NCBI RefSeq assembly: GCF_024171885.1
Contig: NZ_JAMTCP010000002.1
Location: forward strand, 124,001-188,000
Direction of reading: 5' to 3'
DNA: 64,000 bases
Source: Streptoalloteichus tenebrarius
GTDB lineage: Bacteria; Actinomycetota; Actinomycetes; Mycobacteriales; Pseudonocardiaceae
Below are positions 1 to 8,810 of the stretch, in pieces. Position 1 is the stretch's first letter, and each line of letters starts with the position of its first letter. The position numbers were made by a program, and so were the translations under genes. The notes under the pieces were generated by a model, which saw only the letters and a list, made by a program, of their open reading frames with translations, was not told where the DNA came from and did no database searches.

Positions 1-856
1 CCCGCCCCGCGGCCTTCCACTCCGCCATCAGCTCCTTGTAGCGGCCGGCGGTGGGGCCCCAGTCGGAGGACTCGGCCAGCTCCTCGGCCTCGGTCACGAT
101 CTCCTGCTTGCGGGCGCGCGCGGCGAGCCGCTGCCGGTCCAGCTCGGCGAAGTGCGAGCCCCTCCGCCGGTTGAACGCGTCCCTGGCGCGGGAGAAGCGC
201 TTCCAGAGCTGCTCGTCGGTCTTGCGGTCGACGCCGCGGACCGCCTTCCACTCGTCCAGCATCGCCCGCAGCCGGTCGCCGGCCGCCTTCCACTGGGTGG
301 CCTCGGCCGCGATCCGCTCGGCCTCCTCGACCAGCGCCTGCTTGCGCGCCACCGCCTCGGCGCGGGCCTGGTCGCGGGCGACCTTGGCGGCCTCGACCGC
401 CTGCTCGGCGCGGGCCACCAGGTGGTCGGCCTTGGCGGCCAGCGCCGCCAGGTCGCCCACCACCGAGGCGTCGGCCAGGCTGTCCCTCAGGTGCCGGGCG
501 CTGGTCAGCGCCTGCTTCGGGTCGCCGGCTCCGGACGCCAGCCGCGCCTGGAGCAGCTCGGCCTCGGTGCGGATGTCGTCGAAGCGGCGGGCGTAGTGCG
601 CGAGGCCCTCGGCCGGCTCGCCGGCCTGCCACGAGCCCACGGCCCGCTCGCCCTCCGCCGTCCGCACGTACACGGTGCCGTCGGCGTCCACCCGTCCCCA
701 GCGCGCCGGGTCGTCGGACGCCGCCGGCACGTGGGGCGCGGGCCGCGCGGGGTCCCCCTGCGCCGGGGACCGCCGCTCCCCGGCCACCTGGACGCCACCG
801 TCCCGGTCCGTGGTCTCCGGGGCCGTGGTCTCCGGGGTCGTTCCGTGCTCGGTCAT
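1..856 (-). CDS. DUF349 domain-containing protein (C-terminus outside window)
   Basis: The first 285 codons of a minus-strand gene that runs off the left edge. After a disordered acidic N-terminus (about 50 residues rich in T, D, P) there is a short compact domain with the motif DDPARWGRVDADGTVYV, then a long helical region of repeated Trp-containing segments (for example WKAAGDRLRAMLDEWKAV), the signature of DUF349 repeats. The ATG at 856 is preceded by a good GGAGGA ribosome site. DUF349 proteins are cytosolic coiled-coil proteins of unknown biochemical role. In actinobacteria they sit beside the miaA-dapF block, as here. No catalytic motif is visible. Family assignment is firm; function unknown. 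Confidence 0.85.
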   Translation of the reverse strand, partial: MTEHGTTPETTAPETTDRDGGVQVAGERRSPAQGDPARPAPHVPAASDDPARWGRVDADGTVYVRTAEGERAVGSWQAGEPAEGLAHYARRFDDIRTEAELLQARLASGAGDPKQALTSARHLRDSLADASVVGDLAALAAKADHLVARAEQAVEAAKVARDQARAEAVARKQALVEEAERIAAEATQWKAAGDRLRAMLDEWKAVRGVDRKTDEQLWKRFSRARDAFNRRRGSHFAELDRQRLAARARKQEIVTEAEELAESSDWGPTAGRYKELMAEWKAAGR

Positions 857-1072
857 GCCGGCTTCCTCCTCGCCTGCCCACCTCGTGCCCGCGGCTCGCG
901 GGCGCCCCGCACCGCGGGGCCTGCGCCACCGGGAACGCCGTGGGCCCTGTCCGCCCGAGTTGTCCCCGTGCGCGCATTCAAACAGGTCACAGCGCGCGCC
1001 GGTACTCCGATCCCGTTTCGGGGCCCGATCACGCGGTGCCGGACACCGGGCGTCGCCGGCTAGCCTGCCGGA

Positions 1073-1786
1073 GTGATCGTCGGAGCCGCGGTGCTGCCGC
1101 ACCCGCCGTTGTTGGTGCCCGAACTGGTCGCGGGCGCGGCCGGCCGGACCGAGCCGGTCCGCGCGGCCTGTCTGGACGCCGGCCGCCGGCTCCTCGGGCG
1201 GGCCGCGCGGTGGGTGGCGGTGGCGGCCGACCCGAGCGGGCCGAGGACGGTCGACCCGGCCACGGCGGGCACCTTCGCCGGGTTCGGCGTCGACGTGCCG
1301 GTGACGCTCGGCCCCGGCGCCGCCGAGCCGGACGTCGAGCTGCCACTGCCCGCCCTCGTCGCGGGCTGGCTGCGCGGGCGGGTGGGCGCCGAGAGCGTGC
1401 GGGTCGAGCTGGTTCCGCCGGACCTGCCGGCCGACGAGTGCCGCCGGGTCGGCGCGGACCTGGCCGCCGGTCCCGAGCCGGTCGGCCTGCTGGTCCTCGG
1501 CGACGGGTCCGCCCGGCACCCCGACCGCGCGCCCGGTCGGCCCGACCCCCGCGCGCCCGAGTACGACGGCCGGGTGCGCGACGCTCTGGCCACGGCGGAC
1601 GCGTCCGCGTTGCTCGCGTTGGACGTCGCGGTGGCGGCCGAGCTGGTCGTCGGCGGTCGGGCGGCGTGGCAGGTGCTGGCCGGCGCGGCCCTGGCGGACG
1701 GACGGCGCTGGCGGGCCGAGCTGCTGTACTCGGACGCGCCCTTCGGCGTCGGCTACCACGTCGCCGTCTGGGACCCGGTGGACTGA
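1073..1786 (+). CDS. LigB-like (class III extradiol dioxygenase-type) hypothetical protein
   Basis: A 237-residue protein opening with [18 protein letters not shown], the N-terminus typical of the actinobacterial protein annotated as class III extradiol ring-cleavage dioxygenase subunit B-like. GTG start at 1073. The gene lies 61 bp upstream of miaA and is probably cotranscribed with miaA and dapF; the same neighbour order occurs in mycobacteria. The substrate is unknown. The protein is short for a full LigB enzyme, and I cannot point to a complete set of metal ligands, so enzymatic activity is not assured. Confident as a real gene, moderate for the fold. Confidence 0.8.
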   Translation: MIVGAAVLPHPPLLVPELVAGAAGRTEPVRAACLDAGRRLLGRAARWVAVAADPSGPRTVDPATAGTFAGFGVDVPVTLGPGAAEPDVELPLPALVAGWLRGRVGAESVRVELVPPDLPADECRRVGADLAAGPEPVGLLVLGDGSARHPDRAPGRPDPRAPEYDGRVRDALATADASALLALDVAVAAELVVGGRAAWQVLAGAALADGRRWRAELLYSDAPFGVGYHVAVWDPVD

Positions 1787-1847
1787 CGGCCGGGCGCTCC
1801 CCACCGCTGACCGGCTCGACGCGGCGCCCCACGTACCCTGGCCTGTC

Positions 1848-2756
1848 GTGACGACCCGCTCTCCCCGTCCCGTCGCCGTCGTCGGCCCCACCGCCACCGG
1901 GAAGTCCGACCTCGGCGTCGACCTGGCCCTCCGGCTGGGCGGCGAGGTGGTCAACGCCGACGCGATGCAGCTCTACCGGGGCATGGACATCGGCACCGCC
2001 AAGCTCACGGTGGAGGAGCGGCGCGGCGTCCCGCACCACCTGCTCGACGTGCTCGACGTGACCGAGACCGCGTCGGTCGCCGCCTACCAGCGGCAGACCC
2101 GGCGGACCGTCGAGGAGCTGCTGGCGGCCGGCCGGGTGCCCGTGCTGGTCGGCGGCTCCGGCCTGTACGTGCGGGCGGTGCTCGACGAGCTGGAGTTCCC
2201 CGGCACCGATCCGGAGGTGCGGGCGCGGCTGGAGGCCGAGCTGGCCGAGGTCGGCCCCGCCGCCCTGCACGCCAGGCTCGCCGCCGTCGACCCCGCCGCC
2301 GCGGCGGCCATCCTGCCCGGCAACGGGCGGCGGATCGTCAGGGCGCTGGAGGTCGTGGAGATCACAGGGCGGCCGTTCTCCGCCACGATGCCCCGACCGG
2401 GGCCCGCCCGCTACGGCACCGTCCTGATCGGACTGGACAGGGAGCCCGCCGTGCTGGACGAGAGGGTCGACGAGCGGGTGCGCCGGATGTTCGCCGCCGG
2501 CCTCATCGACGAGGTGCGCGCGTTGGAGGCCGAGGGCCTGCGCGAGGGCCGCACGGCCTCCCGCGCCCTGGGGTACCAGCAGGTGCTCGCCGCGCTCGAC
2601 GGCCAGTGCGACATGGACACCGCCGCGGCCGAGACGGCGCGCGCCACCCGTCGCTTCGTGCGCCGGCAGCGCTCCTGGTTCCGGCGCGACAAGCGGATCA
2701 CGTGGCTGGACGCGGCCCGCCCCGACCTGCTGGCCGCGGCCCTGTCCCTCCTCTGA
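1848..2756 (+). CDS. miaA: tRNA dimethylallyltransferase MiaA
   Basis: A 302-residue enzyme that transfers the dimethylallyl group to A37 of tRNAs reading codons that begin with U. Visible motifs are the P-loop GPTATGKS (residues 13-20), [17 protein letters not shown] (about 36-52) for tRNA/substrate binding, [12 protein letters not shown], and the basic C-terminal segment [20 protein letters not shown] that contacts tRNA. Length matches the family (about 300). GTG start at 1848. It sits between the LigB-like gene and dapF, all on the plus strand with gaps of 47-61 bp, consistent with one operon. The assignment is unambiguous. Confidence 0.97.
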   Translation: MTTRSPRPVAVVGPTATGKSDLGVDLALRLGGEVVNADAMQLYRGMDIGTAKLTVEERRGVPHHLLDVLDVTETASVAAYQRQTRRTVEELLAAGRVPVLVGGSGLYVRAVLDELEFPGTDPEVRARLEAELAEVGPAALHARLAAVDPAAAAAILPGNGRRIVRALEVVEITGRPFSATMPRPGPARYGTVLIGLDREPAVLDERVDERVRRMFAAGLIDEVRALEAEGLREGRTASRALGYQQVLAALDGQCDMDTAAAETARATRRFVRRQRSWFRRDKRITWLDAARPDLLAAALSLL

Positions 2757-2803
2757 CCTCCGCCGGGACCTGCCCGCGGCCCCGACGCACGTAGGCTGAC
2801 GGG

Positions 2804-3643
2804 GTGCGCGGTGTGGAGTTCGTGAAGGGGCACGGCACGGAGAACGACTTCGTCGTGCTGCCCGACCCCGAGGGCGTGTTGGACCTGACCGACCGACGGG
2901 TGCGCGCGCTGTGCGACCGGCGGAGGGGACTGGGCGCCGACGGCGTCCTCCGCGTGGTCCGGGCGTCCCATGTGGACGACGCACCGTCCGATGTGGACCC
3001 ATCGTGCTGGTTCATGGACTACCGCAACGCCGACGGCTCCGCCGTGGAGATGTGCGGCAACGGCGTGCGGGTCTTCGCCACCTACCTCGTGAGCGCCGGA
3101 CTGGCCGAGCCCGGCGAGGTCGTCGTCGGCACCCGCTCGGGACCGCGCCCCACCCGGGTGCGCGCCGACGGCGTCGTCACGGTCGGCATGGGGCCCGCCC
3201 GGGTCACCGGGGGCTCCACGGCCAGCCTGGGCGGCACCTCCTTCCCCGGCTTCGTGGTGGACGTCGGCAACCCGCACCTGGCGTGCCTCACGGACTTCCC
3301 CGTGGCGGAGTTCGACCTGTCCGACCAGCCCTCCTACGACACCAGCGTCTTCCCGCGCGGCGTGAACGTGGAGCTGGTCAACGCGCTGGACGCGCGGACC
3401 CTGCGCATGCGGGTCCACGAGCGCGGGGTGGGGGAGACGCGCTCCTGCGGCACGGGCACGGTCGCGGCGGTCGCCGCGGCGCTGCACGCCTCCGGCGAGC
3501 ACACCGGCCGCCGGACCGTCCACGTCCCCGGCGGCACCCTCGAGGTGGAGATCACCGAGGACGGCAGCACGCTCACCGGACCGGCGGTGCTGGTCGCCAG
3601 GGGCGAGCTGGACGCCGACTGGTGGGCGGCGGCCGACCGCTGA
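2804..3643 (+). CDS. dapF: Diaminopimelate epimerase DapF
   Basis: A 279-residue PLP-independent racemase that interconverts LL- and meso-diaminopimelate for lysine and peptidoglycan synthesis. The two catalytic cysteines are visible: Cys84 in EMCGNGVRVFA and Cys215 in ETRSCGTGTVAA. The N-terminal KGHGTENDFVVLPD motif is also canonical. GTG start at 2804, 47 bp after miaA, so probably cotranscribed with it. The next gene is convergent, so the operon ends here. No anomaly seen. Confidence 0.97.
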   Translation: MRGVEFVKGHGTENDFVVLPDPEGVLDLTDRRVRALCDRRRGLGADGVLRVVRASHVDDAPSDVDPSCWFMDYRNADGSAVEMCGNGVRVFATYLVSAGLAEPGEVVVGTRSGPRPTRVRADGVVTVGMGPARVTGGSTASLGGTSFPGFVVDVGNPHLACLTDFPVAEFDLSDQPSYDTSVFPRGVNVELVNALDARTLRMRVHERGVGETRSCGTGTVAAVAAALHASGEHTGRRTVHVPGGTLEVEITEDGSTLTGPAVLVARGELDADWWAAADR

Positions 3644-3689
3644 CACCCCGCGACGCGCCGCGGCCGTCTCCGGCCCGACTCCTGCCGGC

Positions 3690-4574
3690 TCACACCCCGG
3701 GGACGTCCACCTCGGCGACCTCGAGCCGGCCGAGCCGCCGCTCGGCGACGTCCCGCGGCAGCGAGGAGGGCGCGGTGCAGCACACCAACGTGCGGCGGTC
3801 CGGCCCGGTGAGTCCCACGGCGAAGCAGTTCTGGCTGGTCGCCACCTGGTCCATGACCTGGCCGCCGGCGGCCACCCGCAACGCCGAGGGCTGGACGGCC
3901 GCCGACACCCACACCCGGTCCTCGACGTCCACGCAGACGCCGTCCGGCGCGACCAGGCGCTCGCGCAGGTCCGCCCAGACGCGCCGGCCGCTCAGGGAGC
4001 CGTCCTCGGCGACGTCGAAGGCGAGCAGGCGCAGCCCCAACGTCTCCGCGAGCACGAGCGTGCCGTCGGAGAGCGCCACCATGCCGTTGGGGAACCGAAG
4101 GCCGTCGGCGACGGGACGGACCTCGCCGTCCGGCTCCACCAGGGCGAGCGTCGCGGTGGGCGGCTCGGCGTCGGACGCGAGGACCGCGTCCAGGCCGCGC
4201 TCGGCGAGCAGGCCGTGCAGGTCGAAGCCGAAGTTGCCGACGTAGGCGCGTCCGTCCGGGCGCACGAGCATGTCGTTGGCGTGGAAGGTGGCCACACCGG
4301 ACAGGTCGGCGTGGGGCGTCAGCCGCCCGTCTGGCTCCAGCCGCCACACGGTTCGGTCGAGCATCGACACCACGAGCATCCGTCCGTCCGGCAGCCATCC
4401 GAGCCCCGACGGCTGGCCGGGCACCTCGCACACCACCTCGCGCGCGCCCGTCCGCACGTCCACGGCGAGCACGTGCCGGTCGTAGAAGTCGGAGACGTAG
4501 AGGCGGCCGTCGGGGCCGGTGCGGGGCCCCTCGGCGAAGCGCAGGCCGTCGAGGAGGACCTCGGCTTTCTTCAT
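3690..4574 (-). CDS. SMP-30/gluconolactonase/LRE family beta-propeller protein
   Basis: A 294-residue protein with the pattern of six-bladed SMP-30/gluconolactonase propellers: RFAEGPRTGPDGRLYVSDFY at the N-terminus (metal-binding Glu), then GWLPDGRMLVVS, HANDMLVRPDGRAYVGNFGF, LRFPNGMVALSDGTLVLAET and APDGVCVDVEDRVWVSA. The Glu, Asn and Asp residues that coordinate the divalent metal are present in these blades. There is no signal peptide, so it is probably cytosolic. It likely hydrolyses a sugar lactone or similar ester; the substrate is unknown. It converges on dapF with a 46-bp gap. The ATG at 4574 was chosen because family homology begins there; the frame is open further upstream but that extension is unlike a propeller. 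Confidence 0.88.
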   Translation of the reverse strand: MKKAEVLLDGLRFAEGPRTGPDGRLYVSDFYDRHVLAVDVRTGAREVVCEVPGQPSGLGWLPDGRMLVVSMLDRTVWRLEPDGRLTPHADLSGVATFHANDMLVRPDGRAYVGNFGFDLHGLLAERGLDAVLASDAEPPTATLALVEPDGEVRPVADGLRFPNGMVALSDGTLVLAETLGLRLLAFDVAEDGSLSGRRVWADLRERLVAPDGVCVDVEDRVWVSAAVQPSALRVAAGGQVMDQVATSQNCFAVGLTGPDRRTLVCCTAPSSLPRDVAERRLGRLEVAEVDVPGV

Positions 4575-4887
4575 GATCGCTGACCGTAGCGACCGCCGCC
4601 GCGCCCGGGTACCACCCGAACCGGTGCGCCCGCGTTCGACGGTGGGACAAGCGGGAACAGGTCCGGCGCACGTCCCCCGGACGAGCGCCGGACACGCCGA
4701 GAGCAGGTTCGGGGCAGGCACGGAACACGTCGAGGAACAGGCATGCGACAGGGGCGGAACAGGCGGGGCCCGGGAGGCGTTGAACGACACGAGAACCGGT
4801 CGCCGGTGCCCCATCGACGGCCACCCCGCCACCTCCGGTTGCCGACCTGGGAAAACGGGTAGCCGGGCGTGGGAGCATGGAAGGCGT
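4575..4887. other. Intergenic region with repeated GGAACAGG octamers
   Basis: A 313-bp divergent promoter region between the SMP-30 gene and hflX; no convincing coding sequence. The octamer GGAACAGG occurs three times, at 4654-4661, 4734-4741 and 4756-4763, and a related GGAACACG lies at 4722-4729. Spacing is irregular. These may be regulator half-sites or chance in GC-rich DNA. The hflX ribosome site GGAAGG lies at the right edge. Confidence 0.3.
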
Positions 4888-6339
4888 ATGACGGATATCA
4901 ACCATGACCCCTTCGGGGTCCACGAAGACGAGCTGGACGAGACCCCCTCGACGGGTGACCTGGAGCTGGCCGAGCGGGCCGCCCTGCGTCGGGTCTCCGG
5001 ACTCTCCACCGAGCTCGCCGACATCTCCGAGGTCGAGTACCGGAAGCTCCGGCTGGAGCGCGTCGTCCTGGTCGGGGTCTGGACCGAGGGGGACTCCACC
5101 GAGGCCGAGGCCTCGCTGGCGGAGCTCGCCCGGCTGGCCGAGACCGCCGGCTCCCAGGTCCTGGAGGGCCTGGTCCAGCGGCGCGGCCGGCCCGACCCGG
5201 CGACCTACATCGGCGCCGGCAAGGCCAGGGAACTCCGGGACGTGGTGATCGCGACCGGCGCGGACACCGTGATCTGCGACGGCGAGCTGTCGCCCGGCCA
5301 GCTTCGGCAGTTGGAGGAGCAGCTCAAGGTCAAGGTCATCGACCGGACCGCCCTGATCCTCGACATCTTCGCCCAGCACGCCCGGTCCCGGGAGGGCAAG
5401 GCGCAGGTGGAGCTCGCGCAGCTCCAGTACCTGCTGCCGCGCCTGCGGGGCTGGGGTGAGGCGATGTCCCGGCAGGCCGGCGGCCGGGCCGGCGGCAGCA
5501 ACGGCGGCGTGGGCCTGCGCGGCCCGGGTGAGACCAAGCTGGAGACCGACCGGCGGCGCATCCACAAGCGGATGGCGAAGCTGCGTCGGGAACTGGCCGC
5601 GATGCGGACCGTGCGGGAGACCAAGCGGGGGCGGCGCGCCGCCAACGAGGTGCCCAGCGTCGCGATCGTCGGTTACACCAACGCCGGCAAGTCCAGCTTG
5701 CTCAACGCGGTCACCGGCGCGGGCGTGCTGGTGGAGGACGCGCTGTTCGCCACCCTGGACCCGACGACCCGTCGCTCGACCACGCCGGACGGCTGGCCCT
5801 ACACGCTGACCGACACCGTCGGGTTCGTGCGGCACCTGCCGCACCAGCTCGTGGAGGCGTTCCGCTCCACGCTGGAGGAGGTGGCCGACGCCGACCTGCT
5901 GCTGCACGTCGTCGACGGCTCCGACCCGGCGCCGGAGCGGCAGGTCACCGCGGTGCGGGACGTGCTGGCGGAGATCACCGAGGAACGCGACGCGCCGATG
6001 CCGCCGGAGCTGCTGGTGGTGAACAAGGTCGACGCGGCCGACGAGGTCGCGCTGGCCCGCCTGCGCCACCTGCTGCCGGACGCGGTGTTCGTGTCGGCCC
6101 GCACCGGGGCGGGCATGGTCGAGCTGCGGGAGCGGATCGCCGAGCGGCTGCCGCGACCGGACGTGCTCGTCGACGTTCTGGTGCCCTACACCAGGGGCGA
6201 CATGGTGGCGCGGGTGCACGCCGAGGGCGAGGTGCTCGCCGAGGAGCACACCGCCGAGGGCACCCAGCTCCGGGCCAAGGTCCGGCCGGACCTCGCGGGC
6301 GTGCTGGAGAAGCTCGGCGTGCCCGCGGGCGCGCGCTGA
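4888..6339 (+). CDS. hflX: GTPase HflX
   Basis: A 483-residue ribosome-associated GTPase that splits stalled or hibernating ribosomes. The N-terminal HflX domain contains RPDPATYIGAGKARELRD and the glycine-rich linker SRQAGGRAGGSNGGVGLRGP. The G domain has G1 GYTNAGKSS (262-269), a Thr-rich G2 TLDPTTRRS, G3 DTVGF and G4 NKVD. The ATG at 4888 has a GGAAGG ribosome site upstream and gives a slightly longer acidic N-terminal tail than in enterobacteria, which is usual in actinomycetes. It follows dapF at a distance, as in mycobacteria. A hairpin terminator follows. Confidence 0.96.
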   Translation: MTDINHDPFGVHEDELDETPSTGDLELAERAALRRVSGLSTELADISEVEYRKLRLERVVLVGVWTEGDSTEAEASLAELARLAETAGSQVLEGLVQRRGRPDPATYIGAGKARELRDVVIATGADTVICDGELSPGQLRQLEEQLKVKVIDRTALILDIFAQHARSREGKAQVELAQLQYLLPRLRGWGEAMSRQAGGRAGGSNGGVGLRGPGETKLETDRRRIHKRMAKLRRELAAMRTVRETKRGRRAANEVPSVAIVGYTNAGKSSLLNAVTGAGVLVEDALFATLDPTTRRSTTPDGWPYTLTDTVGFVRHLPHQLVEAFRSTLEEVADADLLLHVVDGSDPAPERQVTAVRDVLAEITEERDAPMPPELLVVNKVDAADEVALARLRHLLPDAVFVSARTGAGMVELRERIAERLPRPDVLVDVLVPYTRGDMVARVHAEGEVLAEEHTAEGTQLRAKVRPDLAGVLEKLGVPAGAR

Positions 6340-6374
6340 CCGATCGCCGACCAAGGCTGATCAGGACGGTCGAC

Positions 6375-6411
6375 GGCCGTGGGCGGGACGAGATCTCGCT
6401 CGCCCACGGCC
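6375..6411. terminator. Hairpin downstream of hflX
   Basis: An 11-bp perfect stem GGCCGTGGGCG / CGCCCACGGCC, with an inner CGAGATCTCG palindrome that extends the hairpin. It lies 36 bp after the hflX stop codon and 35 bp before the next gene. There is no U-tract, which is usual for high-GC actinobacteria. Confidence 0.6.
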
Positions 6412-6445
6412 CCCCTCAGGTCCCCGCGCTGTCAGACTGGGCGGG

Positions 6446-7549
6446 GTGACCAGTCGCCGAGCCCGTGCCCTGTCGTCGGTGTTCTCCGCTGTCTGCGGGG
6501 TCGTGCTCGCGCTGGTCGCGCCGCTGGCGCCCGGCGCGGCCGCCGAACCGACGCCACCGCCCGCGTCCGTCCGGCCGACGGAGGTCTGCCAGGTCAGGGA
6601 CCCCCGCGTGGCCGAGCTGTCGGGACTGGCCTCCGACGGGTCGAACTGGTACGCCGTGCCGGACGGCGGCAGCCAGATCCAGATCTTCGTGCTCGCGCGG
6701 GACTGCGCGGTGCGGCGCGTGATCACCGCTCCCGTCGACCCGTACGACGTGGAGGACATGGCACGTGCCGCCGACGGCACGTTCTGGCTGGCCGACACCG
6801 GCGACAACCGCAGGCAACGGGAGACGGTCGCCCTGCACGCCGTCTCGCCGAACGGCAGGGCGGTGCTGCACCGGCTCACCTACCCCGACGGGCCGCACGA
6901 CGCCGAAGCCCTGCTCCTGGACCGCGCGGGCGTCCCGCACCTGGTGACCAAGGAGCCGCTCGGCGGCTCGGCCGTCTACCGCCCCGCGGGTCCGCTCGCC
7001 GCGCCGGGGCCGACCGCGCTGGAGAAGGTGGCGACCGTGCGCCTGGGGCCGACCGACACGAAGGGCGGCCCGGTGGCGGGGTTCGGCTCGGTGCTCGTCA
7101 CCGGCGGCGCGGTCAGCGCGGACGGCACCGTGGTCGCGCTCCGCACCTACACCGACGCGTACCTGTTCAGCGCCCCGGACGGCGACGTCGTCGCCGCGTT
7201 GGGTCGGGAGCCCGTGCGCGTGCCCCTGCCGGACGAGCCCCAGGGCGAGGCGCTCGCGTTCGAGCCGGACGGGACCCTGCTGGCCGGCGGGGAGTTCGGG
7301 GACCGGGGGTCGAGCGCCCCGATGCGCGCCATCCCCGGAGCTACCCGGCTCGTCGCCCCGAGCACGCCCTCGGCCTCCGCCGCGGGGAAGACGCCACAGC
7401 GGGACGCAGCGCCGGATGCGGCGAGCGCCGACGCGTCGGCGTCGGATGACGGGTCGGGGACGCCATGGACGCTCAAGACGCTCGGGATCGCCGGCGTGGC
7501 GGTGGCCCTGGTCGTGGTGGTGCTGGGCCGACGGCGCCGGAGCCGGTGA
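6446..7549 (+). CDS. Secreted, C-terminally membrane-anchored beta-propeller-like protein
   Basis: A 367-residue protein with an export signal (residues 1-33; basic MTSRRARALSS, hydrophobic core, cleavage near PGAAA). The body has repeated blades with Asp/Glu-rich loops (SGLASDGSNWYAVPDG, VEDMARAADGTFWLADTGDN, GEALAFEPDGTLLAGGEFGD). A Ser/Ala/Asp-rich linker (about 305-335) and one C-terminal transmembrane helix with a basic tail RRRRSR complete it. This resembles a surface propeller of the esterase-like-phytase or hydrolase-associated type; enzymatic activity is not evident. There is no LPXTG motif, so anchoring is by the membrane helix. GTG start at 6446. Probably monocistronic, because lexA converges on it. 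Confidence 0.75.
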   Translation: MTSRRARALSSVFSAVCGVVLALVAPLAPGAAAEPTPPPASVRPTEVCQVRDPRVAELSGLASDGSNWYAVPDGGSQIQIFVLARDCAVRRVITAPVDPYDVEDMARAADGTFWLADTGDNRRQRETVALHAVSPNGRAVLHRLTYPDGPHDAEALLLDRAGVPHLVTKEPLGGSAVYRPAGPLAAPGPTALEKVATVRLGPTDTKGGPVAGFGSVLVTGGAVSADGTVVALRTYTDAYLFSAPDGDVVAALGREPVRVPLPDEPQGEALAFEPDGTLLAGGEFGDRGSSAPMRAIPGATRLVAPSTPSASAAGKTPQRDAAPDAASADASASDDGSGTPWTLKTLGIAGVAVALVVVVLGRRRRSR

Positions 7550-7609
7550 GCGGGCAGGGAGCGGCGGCGCCCCCGAGGCTCCGAGGGCGCGGTGAAGATC
7601 GAGAGCCCC

Positions 7610-7645
7610 GAGTGAGACCGGGAGCCCGAGTGAGACCGGGAGCCC
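7610..7645 (+). repeat. 18-bp tandem duplication
   Basis: Two perfect adjacent copies of GAGTGAGACCGGGAGCCC (7610-7627 and 7628-7645) in the gap between the propeller gene and the end of lexA. Flanking CTCCGAG/CTCGGAG arms could form a larger hairpin and act as the convergent terminator. Confidence 0.6.
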
Positions 7646-7667
7646 GAGCCCGCTCGGAGCGTGAGGC

Positions 7668-8597
7668 TCAGAGTCGGCGCAGGACGGCCACCACGCGGCC
7701 CAGGATGGCGGCCTCGTCGCCGAGGATGGGCTCGTAGGCGGGGTTGTGCGGCATCAGCCAGACGTGGCCGTCCCGCCGCTTCAGCGTCTTGACGGTGGCC
7801 TCGCCGTCGATCATCGCGGCCACGATGTCCCCGCTGTCGGCGTCGGGCTGCTGGCGGACCACCACCCAGTCGCCGTCGGTGATCGCCGCGTCGACCATCG
7901 AGTCGCCGACGACCCGGAGCAGGAACAGCGACCCCTCGCCGACGATCTCCCTGGGCAGCGGGAAGACGTCCTCGATGGCCTGCTCGGCCAGGATCGGGCC
8001 GCCGGCCGCGATCCGGCCGACCACGGGGACGTAGGCCGGCTGGGCTCCCGAGGGCTGGGGCGCGTCCGCGCCCTCCGAGCCCGTCCCGGCCGCCGCGGAC
8101 CCCACCGTCGTGGGCTCGCCGGCGGTCGTCGGCCGGCCGGGCCTGGCCCACACGCCGTCGCCGGGCGTGGCGTCCGGGGGCAGCACGCCGACGGTGCGGG
8201 GACGCCGGGGGTCGCGCCGCAGGTAGCCCTTGCGCTCCAGGGCGCGGAGCTGGTGGGCGACCGAGGAGGTGGAGGTCAGGCCGACGGCCTCGCCGATCTC
8301 GCGCACGCTGGGCGGGTAGCCGTTGCGGTCCAGGTGGTCGCGGATGACCTCCAGGACACGCCGTTGCCGGGCGGTCAGCCCGCCGGACGCCGGGGGCTCC
8401 GGGAACGGCCGCACCTCCGCGTCGCCGGCCGCGCCCCCCACCGTGCCGTCAGCGGTCCCGTCAGCGGTCCCGTCAGCGGTCCCGTCAGCGGTCCCGTTGG
8501 CGACGCCGCCGGTCACGCGGTCGGTCACGTTGTCGGAGTCGCCGCGGTCGGCGCCGCCGTCGGCGGTCGTGCCGTCCCCGCCCCGCCTGCGTGCCAC
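7668..8597 (-). CDS. lexA: SOS repressor LexA with long N-terminal and linker extensions
   Basis: Transcriptional repressor of the SOS regulon, cleaved on RecA activation. The winged helix-turn-helix ([20 protein letters not shown] through [18 protein letters not shown]) is followed by a variable linker and the S24 peptidase domain. The cleavage bond lies in GRIAAGGP. The catalytic dyad is Ser233 (in GDSMVDA) and Lys270 (in ATVKTLKR), 37 residues apart as in E. coli. GTG at 8597 was chosen because AGGAGGG lies 7 bases upstream; an in-frame GTG at 8642 lacks a ribosome site. At 309 residues it is longer than usual (200-260), owing to a low-complexity N-terminus with TADG repeats and a long linker. 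It is autoregulated: an SOS box lies in the divergent promoter. Confidence 0.95.
   Translation of the reverse strand: MARRRGGDGTTADGGADRGDSDNVTDRVTGGVANGTADGTADGTADGTADGTVGGAAGDAEVRPFPEPPASGGLTARQRRVLEVIRDHLDRNGYPPSVREIGEAVGLTSTSSVAHQLRALERKGYLRRDPRRPRTVGVLPPDATPGDGVWARPGRPTTAGEPTTVGSAAAGTGSEGADAPQPSGAQPAYVPVVGRIAAGGPILAEQAIEDVFPLPREIVGEGSLFLLRVVGDSMVDAAITDGDWVVVRQQPDADSGDIVAAMIDGEATVKTLKRRDGHVWLMPHNPAYEPILGDEAAILGRVVAVLRRL
8446..8493. repeat. Four-copy 12-bp minisatellite inside lexA
   Basis: Four perfect tandem copies of CCGTCAGCGGTC. On the coding strand they encode the repeated tetrapeptide TADG near the LexA N-terminus, ahead of the DNA-binding domain. The unit is a multiple of three, so copy-number change would keep the frame. 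Confidence 0.85.
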
Positions 8598-8673
8598 GTC
8601 GCTGCCCTCCTGCCCGTCCGGCTCGCCGGTCACGTGCGCCACAGGATGACGCTAGCCCGGTTCCGTCCGGAGA

Positions 8674-8689
8674 TCAAACACCTGTTCGA
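8674..8689. promoter_or_regulatory. SOS box proximal to lexA (one mismatch in core)
   Basis: On the minus strand this reads TCGAACAGGTGTTTGA, compared with the actinobacterial consensus TCGAAC-N4-GTTCGA. It differs at one core base in the second half-site. It lies 77-92 bp upstream of the chosen lexA start, fitting autoregulation of lexA. Confidence 0.75.
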
Positions 8690-8754
8690 AGGATATCCCG
8701 CGCGTCGCTTCAGTTCGATCTTCGCTGGTGGTAGACAGTCGCACGGGAGTTCGA

Positions 8755-8770
8755 TCGAACGTTTGTTCGA
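8755..8770. promoter_or_regulatory. Perfect SOS box proximal to the LysM gene
   Basis: TCGAACGTTTGTTCGA is a perfect match to the actinobacterial SOS consensus TCGAAC-N4-GTTCGA, and the symmetry extends to 20 bp (8753-8772). It lies 40 bp upstream of the LysM gene start, so LexA should repress that gene directly. Confidence 0.88.
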
Positions 8771-8810
8771 TCTTGGTGGGTCGCGTCGGTCCGGTGCGGG
8801 GAGGGGGCGT

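Noticed and set aside
3334-6354. Very long antisense open frame (about 1000 codons) opposite hflX and neighbouring genes
   Set aside because: It is the shadow frame of high-GC genes; composition is Arg/Gly/His/Gln-rich, without motifs, and it crosses several well-supported genes.
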